From: Pedobacter sp. ISL-64
Lineage (GTDB): Bacteria; Bacteroidota; Bacteroidia; Sphingobacteriales; Sphingobacteriaceae
Length of the DNA: 64,000 nt
Assembly: GCF_018613605.1 (NCBI RefSeq)
Contig: NZ_JAGGPU010000014.1
Coordinates: 1 to 64,000 of the forward strand
Direction: 5' to 3'
The first letter of the stretch is position 1. Every line of letters begins with the position of its first letter. Below, piece by piece: positions 27,203 to 36,131 of this stretch. Both the position numbers and the translations under genes were made by a program. Below the pieces are notes generated by a model. That model did no database searches. It saw only the letters and a program-made list of their open reading frames with translations, and was not told where the DNA came from.

Positions 27203-27446
27203 ATGAACTTAATTATGAACAGGTTTGACCAGGAATTTTTTAACAATGGTCAGGAGAATACGATCGTGATAAATAAATTTACCCGGGTTGAGTTACTCTT
27301 AAGTATTGTTGGAAGGGCAGAAAATCATAGATGAGAAGAGCCTGCATAATATCGTTAAGCGAATAGAAATGATATCTTTCAGGAGACAAAAACATTTCTA
27401 CTTTAGCTTTATGTGCAAATCCCCTACATTATTGATTATAAAATAA
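27203..27446 (+). pseudogene. Frameshifted small gene of unknown function between sigma and FecR
   Basis: An ATG at 27203 opens MNLIMNRFDQEFFNNGQENT, and the frame ends at a TGA at 27332. Another frame takes over from 27315, reading GQKIIDEKSLHNIVKRIEMI, and ends at a TAA at 27444. A single frameshift near 27315 joins them into ~80 residues. No family is recognised. The remaining parts of the 544-bp gap show nothing beyond the two 26-bp repeats. Confidence 0.35.
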
Positions 27447-27484
27447 ATGTATCGCCAGGTCTAAAAAAAAATATCATTAAAAGC

Positions 27485-27510
27485 ATAGGGTATGCATGAT
27501 GTTTTGGTAC
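27485..27510 (+). promoter_or_regulatory. 26-bp direct repeat, copy 2, upstream of FecR
   Basis: This is the second copy of the element at 27032, ending 13 bases before the FecR start codon. Its central six bases differ, so the palindrome seen in copy 1 is lost. Confidence 0.5.
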
Positions 27511-27523
27511 ATATCTATATACT

Positions 27524-28702
27524 ATGGAAAAAGAACATTTTTTATCACTCATCGAAAAGTACCTGGACAATAGGGCCACCCCAGATGAAAAAACGCTGGT
27601 TGAAACTTATTATGTACGTATGGGTGAAAAAAAGTACAGTGCACTGAGCCCTGAGGAGGAGGAAATATTTAAAGTGAAGTTGCTGCATAAGATCGAAACT
27701 GAACTATGGGCTGATCAAAGATTGGAACCTGAAGAGAAAAACAGCTCAGGGTTTATTTTACCGCTTAGGTGGGTTGCAGCTGCTGCAGTACTGATCATCA
27801 TTGGGATTTCTTTATTCTTATTTAAACAGAGCAAAATAAGCGGTACAGAGAAGATCGATTATGCAAGTAGAATTTTACCAGGTGGAGATCAGGCAGTATT
27901 GATTCTAGGTGATGGATCCAGGATAGACCTGGGGAAAGCAGATAAAGGGCTTATTGCAGGCCTTAGCGGACAAGAGATAAAAAAAACAGATGAAGGCACC
28001 ATCGTTTATGATCAGCTTGCTGGTAACCTACCACCTGAAAGCTTAAAACCAAGCTTCAATAAATTAAGTACGCGAAATGCACAAAAGTTTCATGTAGTGC
28101 TTTCTGATGGAACACAGGTGTGGTTGAATTCAGCGTCAAGTATACGTTATCCCTCTATCTTTTCTAAGGACAGCAGGATTGTTGAGCTAGAGGGAGAAGG
28201 TTACTTTGAGGTTGCGCACGATAGCTCCAGTCCCTTTATTGTAAAAACAGGCAAGCAGAATGTCAAGGTACTTGGCACGCATTTCAATATTTCTGCTTAT
28301 GAGGATGATGGAACAACAAGAACAACCCTTCTGGAAGGAAGCGTAACTGTAAGCACGATAGCTTCATCAGGAGGAGTAAATAGGCATATTGCCCATCTTT
28401 TGCCTGGGCAGCAATCTGAGTTGAAAGGAAGTGAACTACAGGTTAATAATGTTGATGCCCAGGCAGCAATAGATTGGAAAAACGGAAAGTTTATATTCCG
28501 GAATGAAAATATAAAATCAATTATGAGAAAGCTTTCCCGTTGGTACGATATCGAGGTCGAATACCAGGGGAATGTCGAAAACCTAAGTTTTGGCGGTAAG
28601 GTATCGAGATCGAAAAACCTAAAGGAGGCGTTGAGGATCCTGACCCTTACCGGAGATGTAAATATAAAAGTTGAAGGAAGGAGGGTAACCATTATGCCAT
28701 AG
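27524..28702 (+). CDS. FecR family anti-sigma factor
   Basis: 392 residues with the usual plan: cytoplasmic sigma-binding segment (1-80, LIEKYLDNRATPDEKTLVE), one membrane helix (~84-104, WVAAAAVLIIIGISLFLF), and a periplasmic FecR domain (~185-285, FHVVLSDGTQVWLNSASSIR and GTHFNISAYEDDGTTRT). The C-terminal DUF4974 domain is at ~320-392 (MRKLSRWYDIEVEYQG, ending VTIMP). It should control the sigma factor at 26395 in response to the SusC that follows 149 bp downstream. Confidence 0.93.
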   Translation: MEKEHFLSLIEKYLDNRATPDEKTLVETYYVRMGEKKYSALSPEEEEIFKVKLLHKIETELWADQRLEPEEKNSSGFILPLRWVAAAAVLIIIGISLFLFKQSKISGTEKIDYASRILPGGDQAVLILGDGSRIDLGKADKGLIAGLSGQEIKKTDEGTIVYDQLAGNLPPESLKPSFNKLSTRNAQKFHVVLSDGTQVWLNSASSIRYPSIFSKDSRIVELEGEGYFEVAHDSSSPFIVKTGKQNVKVLGTHFNISAYEDDGTTRTTLLEGSVTVSTIASSGGVNRHIAHLLPGQQSELKGSELQVNNVDAQAAIDWKNGKFIFRNENIKSIMRKLSRWYDIEVEYQGNVENLSFGGKVSRSKNLKEALRILTLTGDVNIKVEGRRVTIMP

Positions 28703-28851
28703 GCCTGGAATGGATAGCGGTTACATAATCCGGAAGTGCTGGACACACTCCCGGATAAGATGTTAAGCTAGCCTCTCAACAATTACTGCTAATTATCAAC
28801 CAAACACGATGTGCTGGAAACAGGGCGTCTTCAACCTAACAATTCAAATAT

Positions 28852-31800
28852 ATGAAATTTTACGATTCTAATTCGTATAGGGCTTCCTATGCGAATGAAA
28901 AGATTCTTTTGATCATGAAGCTAACCACCATTCTTCTTTTTGCCCTGATCTTTCAGGTACATGCATCTGGCTACGCGCAGAAAAATGTTACCGTCGATGA
29001 GCGAAATGCCTCTTTGGAAAAAGTCCTTGAAAAAATTGGCGAACAGAGCGGGTACGATATTTTTTTTAATGCCAAGCTGATCGAGAAGGCCAACCTAATT
29101 AGTATTAAGGTAACGGATATGCCACTTCTGGAGGTATTGGTGAAATGTTTCGCCAACCAACCGCTCACTTATACAGTGGAAGGATCTGCAATTATAATTA
29201 GAGAAAAAAAAATAACAAATAGCGATATCGAGTCAAGAAAGGCTAACTACCCTATGCTGAACAGTACAAAGGGAAGAGTAGTTGATGAAAATGGTGCTGG
29301 GTTACCGGGTGTAAGTGTAATTATTAAAGGCACTTCAAAAGGCAACTCAACTAATAATACTGGTAACTTTACTATCGAAACAGCTCCTGGGGATATTTTA
29401 GTAATCAGTGCAATCGGATATGAAAGTAAGGAAATCGCTGTAAACGGAGTATCCGATTTAGGCAATATAACGTTGCGTCAAAAACCTCAGGCACTAGATG
29501 AACTTGTGGTGATTGGATATGGCAAAGTAAGCCGTAAAAATATATCAGGAGCTGTAGCAACCATTAAGGGTTCAGATTTAGCCAGCGTATCCACATCATC
29601 CAATCTTGCTCAATCACTTCAAGGAAAAGCAGCAGGGCTACAGGTTTTGCAGGGTACAGGGCAACCAGGGGCTAATGCAATTGTAAAAATCCGTAATAAT
29701 CCTTCGAATGCCAGTGCTGGTGTACTTTATGTAGTAGATGGAGTTCCTATTAATGGTGGTGCAGGGGTTCCTGCCTCTGCAGTTTCTACACAAGGAAACC
29801 AGGATATTAGTTCATTGAATTTTATCAATCCTAATGATATAGAATCGATAGAAGTGCTAAAAGATGCAGCATCTGCTTCTATTTATGGTGCACGTGCTGG
29901 TGCAGGGGTAATTTTAATTACAACCAAAAGAGGACAATCAGGAGCTCCAAAAATTAATTACACAGGCTCGTACGCCTGGCAGAACGCAGCAAAAATGTAT
30001 GAAGTGTTAGGTACAAAAGATTACATGGAACAGGTAAATCTGATTGATCTTGAGCGTTGGATGCAATCTAACAAAGTAGCTCCATACTATGGCACTGTAA
30101 ATGGGTCAGCTTTAACACCTTTTAAACCTCGTTTTACACAGCAGGATATTACCAATTCTCCTAACTATCCAAATGCGATGGATGCCGTTGCGCAAAAAGG
30201 TTATACAACGCAACATGATGTTTCGGTTTCCGGTGGATCAGAAAACAGTAAATATTTTATATCTGGTAACTACTTTGATCAAAAAGGTATTTTGATTGCT
30301 ACCGGAATGCAACGGTATAATTTCAGGGCTAATTTTGATCAAAATATCACGAAAAAAATTAAAATGGGTATCAGTGCTGCCATGTCTAGTGGTAAAATTA
30401 CGGCTACCGGAACAGGAGGAGCTAATGAGGCTGGAGGTATTTTAACCGCTGCGCTTTATTATCCTGCAAATATGTCACTGGTAAATCCAGACGGTACTTT
30501 TCCGCTCAACCCCAGATACGCCAATATCCCTAATCCGCTTTCATACGCAACGGTAACTAACAATATTAATAGCTTCCGTTTATTAACAAATGCCTATCTT
30601 TCCTGGGAGATCATTGATGGACTAACGGCAAAAGGCATGTACAGTTATGATCGCTCAACAAATGAGCGGGAAATGTATTTACCACGGACATATTTAGGAG
30701 GCGCTAAAACTAGTGGTTCTGGTAATATTGCTCAAGCTGCAGCTGGTATCAAGTTGTTGGAGTATACATTGAACTATGACAAAACTTTTGCCATCGATCA
30801 TAGGATTAGTGCTGTGGCGGGTTATTCTTTTAATCAATTTAATACCAGTGCATTAAGTGCTGGAAATCAGAATTTTCCAACTGATGCACTGTTGTATCAC
30901 AATTTAAGCACCGGGCAAAGCCCTAAACCTTCTGTTGGTTCGGGATCTAGTGAAAAAGTCATTGCATCATATTTTGCCCGTGGTGTATATACCTATAAAA
31001 ATCGTTATACTTTACAGGCGTCTGTTAGACGTGATGGTGCTTCAAATTTCGCTACTAATAAAAAATGGGGGTATTTTCCTGGGGTAGCTGCGAACTGGAT
31101 TATGTCTGAAGAGGGTTTTATGAAAGAAAGCCACACACCGATAAGCTTTATAAAATTGCGTCTATCTTACGGTGAAACCGGTAATAGTGATATTCAAAGT
31201 GCTGCTCAGCTGGCTTACAATACCACTTTTTCGGGTGGAAATTATTCTTATTTATTCGGAGATGGATCAAGTTCCTCTACCGGCTTTGGCATTGCCCGGT
31301 TAGACAATCCCAACTTAAGCTGGGAAACCGCAAAGGAAATTAATGCTGGTCTTGATTTTGGACTGTTCCACGACCGTATTACAGGATCCTTCGATTATTT
31401 TACAAAGACAATCAGTGGACTGCTGTTTAATGTAACAACACCTGGTAATTATGAGGTTGGGGTACAAACCGTGAACGCAGGGAAAACCCGGACAGATGGT
31501 TATGATATTGCACTTCAATCTAAAAATTTTATCGATCGGTCAGGCAATAAAGGTTTCACTTGGAGTACATCGGTCAATTTTTCCCATTATTTAAGTTACT
31601 GGACCGAAAGAGCGCCACAAACATTGGCAACCCTATCTAAGTATGTAGCTGTAACAGGTAAAGATGCAGTAACAAATGGAGCGTATGGGTATATTTCTTC
31701 GGGGATTTATAAAGGCAATGGAAGCGTACCGAATCAGATGCCAGGCTTATTGCCAGGTAGTTTGATTATTCAGGATTTGGCCGGTTATGATGCAAATGGA

Positions 31801-32361
31801 AATTTGGCAGCAGCTGACGGAAAGATTACAGAAGCTGATCAGACGTTACTGGCCAATTTCGACCCCAAGTTTAATTTTGGTATAGGAAACCGCTTTACCT
31901 TCAAAAATTTCGACCTGAATATCTATTTTTCAGGAGCGGTACTAAAAGCATGGAGCCCGTATGCACCAAACCTTAATTTTCGCGTAGCCAGCCTGGCGGC
32001 AAATATGGGTACTTTCGGATGGAATACCATGCCAATCAGTTTAGAAAGATGGACTTTTCAAAATCCTGACGGAAATTTTCCTACCGGATTATCTGATTCG
32101 AAATATGCAACCTATCAGAACAACTCAAGTTATTGGATCGTTGATGCTAGTTTCTTGCGCTGCCGGAACATCACTTTAGGTTACGCCATCCCGTCAGCTT
32201 GGCTGGCAAGGCAAAAGGTAATCAAAGGAGCTCGTCTGTCGTTTGATGTACAGAACCCTTTTACCATTACCAATTACCCTGGACTGGATCCGGAATTGAA
32301 CCAGAATAATTATTACCCGCTAGCTAAAAGTTATGTGCTTGGTATTGATTTTAATTTCTAA
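28852..32361 (+). CDS. SusC/RagA TonB-linked outer-membrane receptor with STN domain
   Basis: 1169 residues: leader and signal peptide cleaved near SGYAQ, STN domain (~45-120, LEKVLEKIGEQSGYDIFFNA), carboxypeptidase-regulatory-like fold (~140-220, GRVVDENGAGLPGVSVIIKG), plug with SLQGKAAGLQVLQGTGQPGA and VLKDAASASIYGARAGAGVI, then the barrel. With the SusD 14-35 bp downstream it forms the transport complex of a polysaccharide-utilisation-type locus. The nearby GH89 and DUF3472-ricin genes suggest a glycan carrying alpha-linked N-acetylglucosamine. Confidence 0.95.
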   Translation: MKFYDSNSYRASYANEKILLIMKLTTILLFALIFQVHASGYAQKNVTVDERNASLEKVLEKIGEQSGYDIFFNAKLIEKANLISIKVTDMPLLEVLVKCFANQPLTYTVEGSAIIIREKKITNSDIESRKANYPMLNSTKGRVVDENGAGLPGVSVIIKGTSKGNSTNNTGNFTIETAPGDILVISAIGYESKEIAVNGVSDLGNITLRQKPQALDELVVIGYGKVSRKNISGAVATIKGSDLASVSTSSNLAQSLQGKAAGLQVLQGTGQPGANAIVKIRNNPSNASAGVLYVVDGVPINGGAGVPASAVSTQGNQDISSLNFINPNDIESIEVLKDAASASIYGARAGAGVILITTKRGQSGAPKINYTGSYAWQNAAKMYEVLGTKDYMEQVNLIDLERWMQSNKVAPYYGTVNGSALTPFKPRFTQQDITNSPNYPNAMDAVAQKGYTTQHDVSVSGGSENSKYFISGNYFDQKGILIATGMQRYNFRANFDQNITKKIKMGISAAMSSGKITATGTGGANEAGGILTAALYYPANMSLVNPDGTFPLNPRYANIPNPLSYATVTNNINSFRLLTNAYLSWEIIDGLTAKGMYSYDRSTNEREMYLPRTYLGGAKTSGSGNIAQAAAGIKLLEYTLNYDKTFAIDHRISAVAGYSFNQFNTSALSAGNQNFPTDALLYHNLSTGQSPKPSVGSGSSEKVIASYFARGVYTYKNRYTLQASVRRDGASNFATNKKWGYFPGVAANWIMSEEGFMKESHTPISFIKLRLSYGETGNSDIQSAAQLAYNTTFSGGNYSYLFGDGSSSSTGFGIARLDNPNLSWETAKEINAGLDFGLFHDRITGSFDYFTKTISGLLFNVTTPGNYEVGVQTVNAGKTRTDGYDIALQSKNFIDRSGNKGFTWSTSVNFSHYLSYWTERAPQTLATLSKYVAVTGKDAVTNGAYGYISSGIYKGNGSVPNQMPGLLPGSLIIQDLAGYDANGNLAAADGKITEADQTLLANFDPKFNFGIGNRFTFKNFDLNIYFSGAVLKAWSPYAPNLNFRVASLAANMGTFGWNTMPISLERWTFQNPDGNFPTGLSDSKYATYQNNSSYWIVDASFLRCRNITLGYAIPSAWLARQKVIKGARLSFDVQNPFTITNYPGLDPELNQNNYYPLAKSYVLGIDFNF

Positions 32362-32378
32362 CCCTTAAGTTAATTGTG

Positions 32379-33890
32379 ATGAGTAAAACAATATATATGA
32401 AAAGATCGTTGAAACTGGCTTGTTTAGCCTTGATTCTTGTACCATTTTTAAATTCATGTGAAAAAGACCTGCAGTACAAAAACAGTCAGGAGCTCAATAA
32501 TGATAATTTTTTCAAAACAGCAGATGATGCAAGTGCTGCGGTTACCGCGATGTACTCGGGAATGATGCAGGGCTATCTTGGTAACGGATGGGGCCCAGAA
32601 CAGGCTGGATATACCACACAAGCCAGCCAGACTACAGATGAAGCGGTTTGTAATTGGGATGACTCGGGGCGTTGGAAAAAACTGAACGGATTGGTTTTTG
32701 ATCCTGATTTTAATTCTATTACCGGACATTATTCTTCCCTGATGCGCTACGTATCTAAAATTACAACAACGATTCCAAAAATCCAGCAAATAGCGATGAC
32801 TGATGAGCTGAAAAAGCGTTATGTTGGTGAGCTGAAAGCACTTCGGGCTTATTATATGCAGATTCTTTATTTGTACTATGGCCCTGTTCCTGTTATTTTG
32901 GACCCTAGTATAGTGAACACACCAGCATCAGCTCAAACCGCCCGCCCAAGTAAGGATGTAATGGTGGCCAATATTGAAAAAGATTTTAGGGAGGCCATAT
33001 CGGTTTTGCCTAATAAGTTTGCCGGAACAGATTACGGCCGTTTTTCTAAAGCGGCTTGTTTAACAAGCCTAATGAAGTTGTATATGCAGGAAAAGCGGTG
33101 GCAGGATGCAATAGATGCTGGAAATCAGATTAAAACCATCGGTTTTAGCTTAACACCTAATTATGAAGATAATTTTAGCATTAAAAATAAGAATGGAAAT
33201 TCAGAGATTATTTTGGCTGTAGTATGTAATGCAACTTCAGCAACCAATGGGAATGAATATCGGCCACATTATCTGCCAACCGACTATTACGAGGCATCCA
33301 ATGGTGGTTTTGATGATGCCTGGGATGGGTACCGGATGCCCTGGAAAACTTATGATAAGTTTAGTCAAAGTGATTACCGACTGAAACTGCTGATGCAGAA
33401 ATACCCGACCTTGGTAGGTGGTAACATTGTATTGCGGGATGCTAGAGCTGGTGGAGATATTGGTGCCGTCATGTTAAAATATGGACCAGATCCAGCTAAA
33501 ACGGATGTTGACGTAAGCGCAGTAGATATTGTTGTGATGCGTTATGCCGATGTTGAATTGTTGCTTGCAGAAGCCATTAACGAACTAAATGGCCCAACAA
33601 ATGATGCCTTTAATCTAATTAATGATGTGCATACCATACACGGAAAATTACTTCCACTGGCCGGACTTGGAAAGGATGCTTTTAGAACTGCCGTTCAAAA
33701 TGAACGCTTATTTGAGCTTTGGGCAGAGGGGGTTAGGCGTGATGATCTGATCCGTTGGGGCCAGTTTATTCAGCGGGCAAAGGATGACGGCTTTGGCAAT
33801 GTAGACGATCATTTGATTTTATATCCGCTACCGAGAGCGGCTATTACCGAATCAGCTGGGATTGTTAAACAGAATCCAGGATATAATTAA
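32379..33890 (+). CDS. SusD/RagB substrate-binding outer-membrane lipoprotein
   Basis: About 503 residues. The leader MKRSLKLACLALILVPF ends in the lipobox LNSC. SusD-type helical core with LKALRAYYMQILYLYYGPVP and DVELLLAEAINELNG; the C-terminus has NERLFELWAEGVRRDDLIRW and YPLPRAAI, both family signatures. Possible starts are GTG 32376, ATG 32379 and ATG 32397; the last leaves the most compact signal peptide. Confidence 0.93.
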   Translation: MSKTIYMKRSLKLACLALILVPFLNSCEKDLQYKNSQELNNDNFFKTADDASAAVTAMYSGMMQGYLGNGWGPEQAGYTTQASQTTDEAVCNWDDSGRWKKLNGLVFDPDFNSITGHYSSLMRYVSKITTTIPKIQQIAMTDELKKRYVGELKALRAYYMQILYLYYGPVPVILDPSIVNTPASAQTARPSKDVMVANIEKDFREAISVLPNKFAGTDYGRFSKAACLTSLMKLYMQEKRWQDAIDAGNQIKTIGFSLTPNYEDNFSIKNKNGNSEIILAVVCNATSATNGNEYRPHYLPTDYYEASNGGFDDAWDGYRMPWKTYDKFSQSDYRLKLLMQKYPTLVGGNIVLRDARAGGDIGAVMLKYGPDPAKTDVDVSAVDIVVMRYADVELLLAEAINELNGPTNDAFNLINDVHTIHGKLLPLAGLGKDAFRTAVQNERLFELWAEGVRRDDLIRWGQFIQRAKDDGFGNVDDHLILYPLPRAAITESAGIVKQNPGYN

Positions 33891-34282
33891 TCAACTATTG
33901 GTGCCATCAACCACATTGGTACCTAATTTTTAATGCTATTTGTCACTTATCGTAAGATCTTTTAAATTTTAGAAAAATAAGAGGGATTCTTAAAGGAACT
34001 CCTGATTCATGCTACAAGTATTATTTCGGGTGTAGCATGAAAGAATATTGATGACTTTGGTAAGGAATTAGTCTGTTTTGTCACTTTTTGATATTCTGAA
34101 ATTTGATCGGGTTTTATGAGGCCGCTGGTGGGTTTTTGCCTGCGCTTTATAGCTATAGCTGGTATAGAATAATAAACATGAATAAGAATTTTTAACCTGA
34201 TTCAATGGAAATGCAACCCCGTCATTAAATCAATGACATTTAATTAAATACTTTTTTTAACAAAAATCCTAAAACAAAAATT
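33891..34282. other. 392-bp gap with one perfect hairpin
   Basis: TCATGCTACA (34007-34016) is repeated as its reverse complement TGTAGCATGA (34031-34040) with a 14-base loop. There is no T run after it. It could end the SusCD transcript or be an operator. Nothing else is recognisable in the gap, which separates SusD from the DUF3472 gene. Confidence 0.5.
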
Positions 34283-36052
34283 ATGAAAAGAAAATTTTTC
34301 GTAGCTACTGCTATGTTCCTTATTCTTGCCTTGGGGATGATTTCGTGCAAAAAGATAGCGGCAGAAAATGCAGAATTAACAACATTGAAGAACAAACTGC
34401 AGTCTAGTACCCCAATGGGTGGTACTTCACTCACGGTTCCGGTGGGTGGAAATGCTTATGTAACAACCCTTGCTACTGGAGGTACTGAATCGGTAACGAA
34501 CACCGCATTGACCAATTGGACTAATCCGAACAGTATTTTTAGTGCTTATTTCAGGTTAGGGACACTTGGTAGTCTTACCGTTAAAATAAAAGCAACTGTT
34601 CCTTCTGGAAGTAGTGTAATTAAGGTGACCATAAACGGAACGTCTTTCAATGTGAATGTTACCGGTGCATCATCCACCACCTACAATGTTGGAACTGTCA
34701 ATGTCACCGCCCCTGGCTATGTGAGAGTCAATTTTCAGGGACTTAGTAAAACGGGGAGTAATTATGCTGAAATATCTGACCTTGTAATCAGCGGAACTGC
34801 AGTGGCCTCAAATGTAATATTTGCGAATGATCCGGCAAATTTTTACTGGGAAAGACGTGGAGCAGCGCCATCTCTTAACTTTACAGCTCCAAGCAATACA
34901 GAGTGGTTTTATTCAGAGATTACCGTTCCAACCGGGCAGGATGCCATGAGTAGTTTCTTTATGGCAAATGGATTTGCTGGTGGATACTTTGGCATGCAGG
35001 TTAATACTCCTACAAGAAGGAGTGTGCTATTCTCTCTATGGGATCCAGCTGTTGGCAAAACCACTCTTGTTCAAAAAGGTGATAATGTAGAATATAATGC
35101 TTTTGGTGACGAAGGAACTGGGGCGGCCGGTGCTCTTACCTACAATTGGGTGGCAGGTAATACCTATCGTTTTTTAACCAGGGGCAAGCCTGATGGATTG
35201 GGCAGTACCCTTTACTCATCTTATTTTTATGCGCCAGAGGTGGGGGCATGGAAATTTATGGGTACTTTTAAAAGACCAAATACCAACTCATATCTTACCG
35301 GATTAAACTCGTTTCTCGAAAATTTTTCTGATTCAAACGGCTATCTGGGCAGAAAAGCAATCTATGGAAATCAATGGGCTAGGAATTCATCTGGTACATG
35401 GAGCGAACTCACAACTGCTTCTTACGGAGGTGGGCACGATGCAAGAAAAGATTATGCGGGAGGTTTACTTGGTGGGCAGTTCTATATGCAAACTGGTGGA
35501 TATTTTGCAGATTTTGTGGAAACCGGTGTAAATTTTACTAAATCTGCATCAGGATCAGCACCTACAATAGATTTTACTACTTTACCTGTTGGTACGCCAA
35601 ATACCGATCTTCCCAATGGCACTTACAAGATCATTACAGCCCTTAATAATACCAGTCTTTTAGAGGCGGCAGGCGGAGGGGTTACTGATGGAACGTTTGT
35701 GCAGCTGTACACCAATACTAGTCCAACTGTTTCCCATCAGCAATGGGTTATTACACATGTAGGAAGTGGTTATTATAAACTTCAGCCGGTAAATGCACCT
35801 GGCAAAGTTATGGATGTTAGCGGAGGCAGCACTGCGGCCGGAACACAGATACAGATCTATACAGATAATAGCTCGGCCGCCCAGAAATGGAAGATCATAA
35901 ATGTGGGTGGAGATTATTATACCCTTTCGCCTGGAAATGCCACCTCTTTGGTACTCGATCTGAACAATGCCGGAACGTCAAACGGTACAAAAGTTCAGGT
36001 TTATACCTCAAATGGATCAGCTGCCCAGAAATTTAAATTTTTGCTTCAGTAG
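34283..36052 (+). CDS. DUF3472 lipoprotein with DUF5077-like and ricin-type lectin domains
   Basis: 589 residues. The lipobox is MISC (lipidated Cys23). A beta-sandwich domain follows (~45-170, DUF5077-like carbohydrate-binding fold), then DUF3472 (~180-410, with FYWERRGAAPSLNFTAPSN, GYFGMQVNTPTRRSVLFSLW and NDA-type GGHDARKDYAGG segment). The C-terminus (~440-589) is a ricin-type beta-trefoil with repeated QQW or QKW/QKF motifs (SHQQWVITHVG, AAQKWKIINVG, AAQKFKFLL). DUF3472 proteins are secreted and often PUL-associated; their activity is not established. The lectin module implies binding to a glycan at the surface. The gene stands before the GH89 gene. Confidence 0.85.
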   Translation: MKRKFFVATAMFLILALGMISCKKIAAENAELTTLKNKLQSSTPMGGTSLTVPVGGNAYVTTLATGGTESVTNTALTNWTNPNSIFSAYFRLGTLGSLTVKIKATVPSGSSVIKVTINGTSFNVNVTGASSTTYNVGTVNVTAPGYVRVNFQGLSKTGSNYAEISDLVISGTAVASNVIFANDPANFYWERRGAAPSLNFTAPSNTEWFYSEITVPTGQDAMSSFFMANGFAGGYFGMQVNTPTRRSVLFSLWDPAVGKTTLVQKGDNVEYNAFGDEGTGAAGALTYNWVAGNTYRFLTRGKPDGLGSTLYSSYFYAPEVGAWKFMGTFKRPNTNSYLTGLNSFLENFSDSNGYLGRKAIYGNQWARNSSGTWSELTTASYGGGHDARKDYAGGLLGGQFYMQTGGYFADFVETGVNFTKSASGSAPTIDFTTLPVGTPNTDLPNGTYKIITALNNTSLLEAAGGGVTDGTFVQLYTNTSPTVSHQQWVITHVGSGYYKLQPVNAPGKVMDVSGGSTAAGTQIQIYTDNSSAAQKWKIINVGGDYYTLSPGNATSLVLDLNNAGTSNGTKVQVYTSNGSAAQKFKFLLQ

Positions 36053-36075
36053 TTCAAATTTTTTGAAACTCAAAT

Positions 36076-36117
36076 AATACACTGTTTATATCTGCTGAAG
36101 AAATTAAACAGTGTATT
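36076..36117 (+). terminator. Perfect 13-bp hairpin just upstream of the GH89 start
   Basis: AATACACTGTTTA (36076-36088) pairs with TAAACAGTGTATT (36105-36117) across a 16-base loop. It starts 23 bases after the DUF3472 stop and ends 14 bases before the GH89 ATG. No long T run follows, so it could be a partial terminator or a translational control structure for GH89. Confidence 0.55.
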
Positions 36118-36131
36118 TTAAAATACATATA

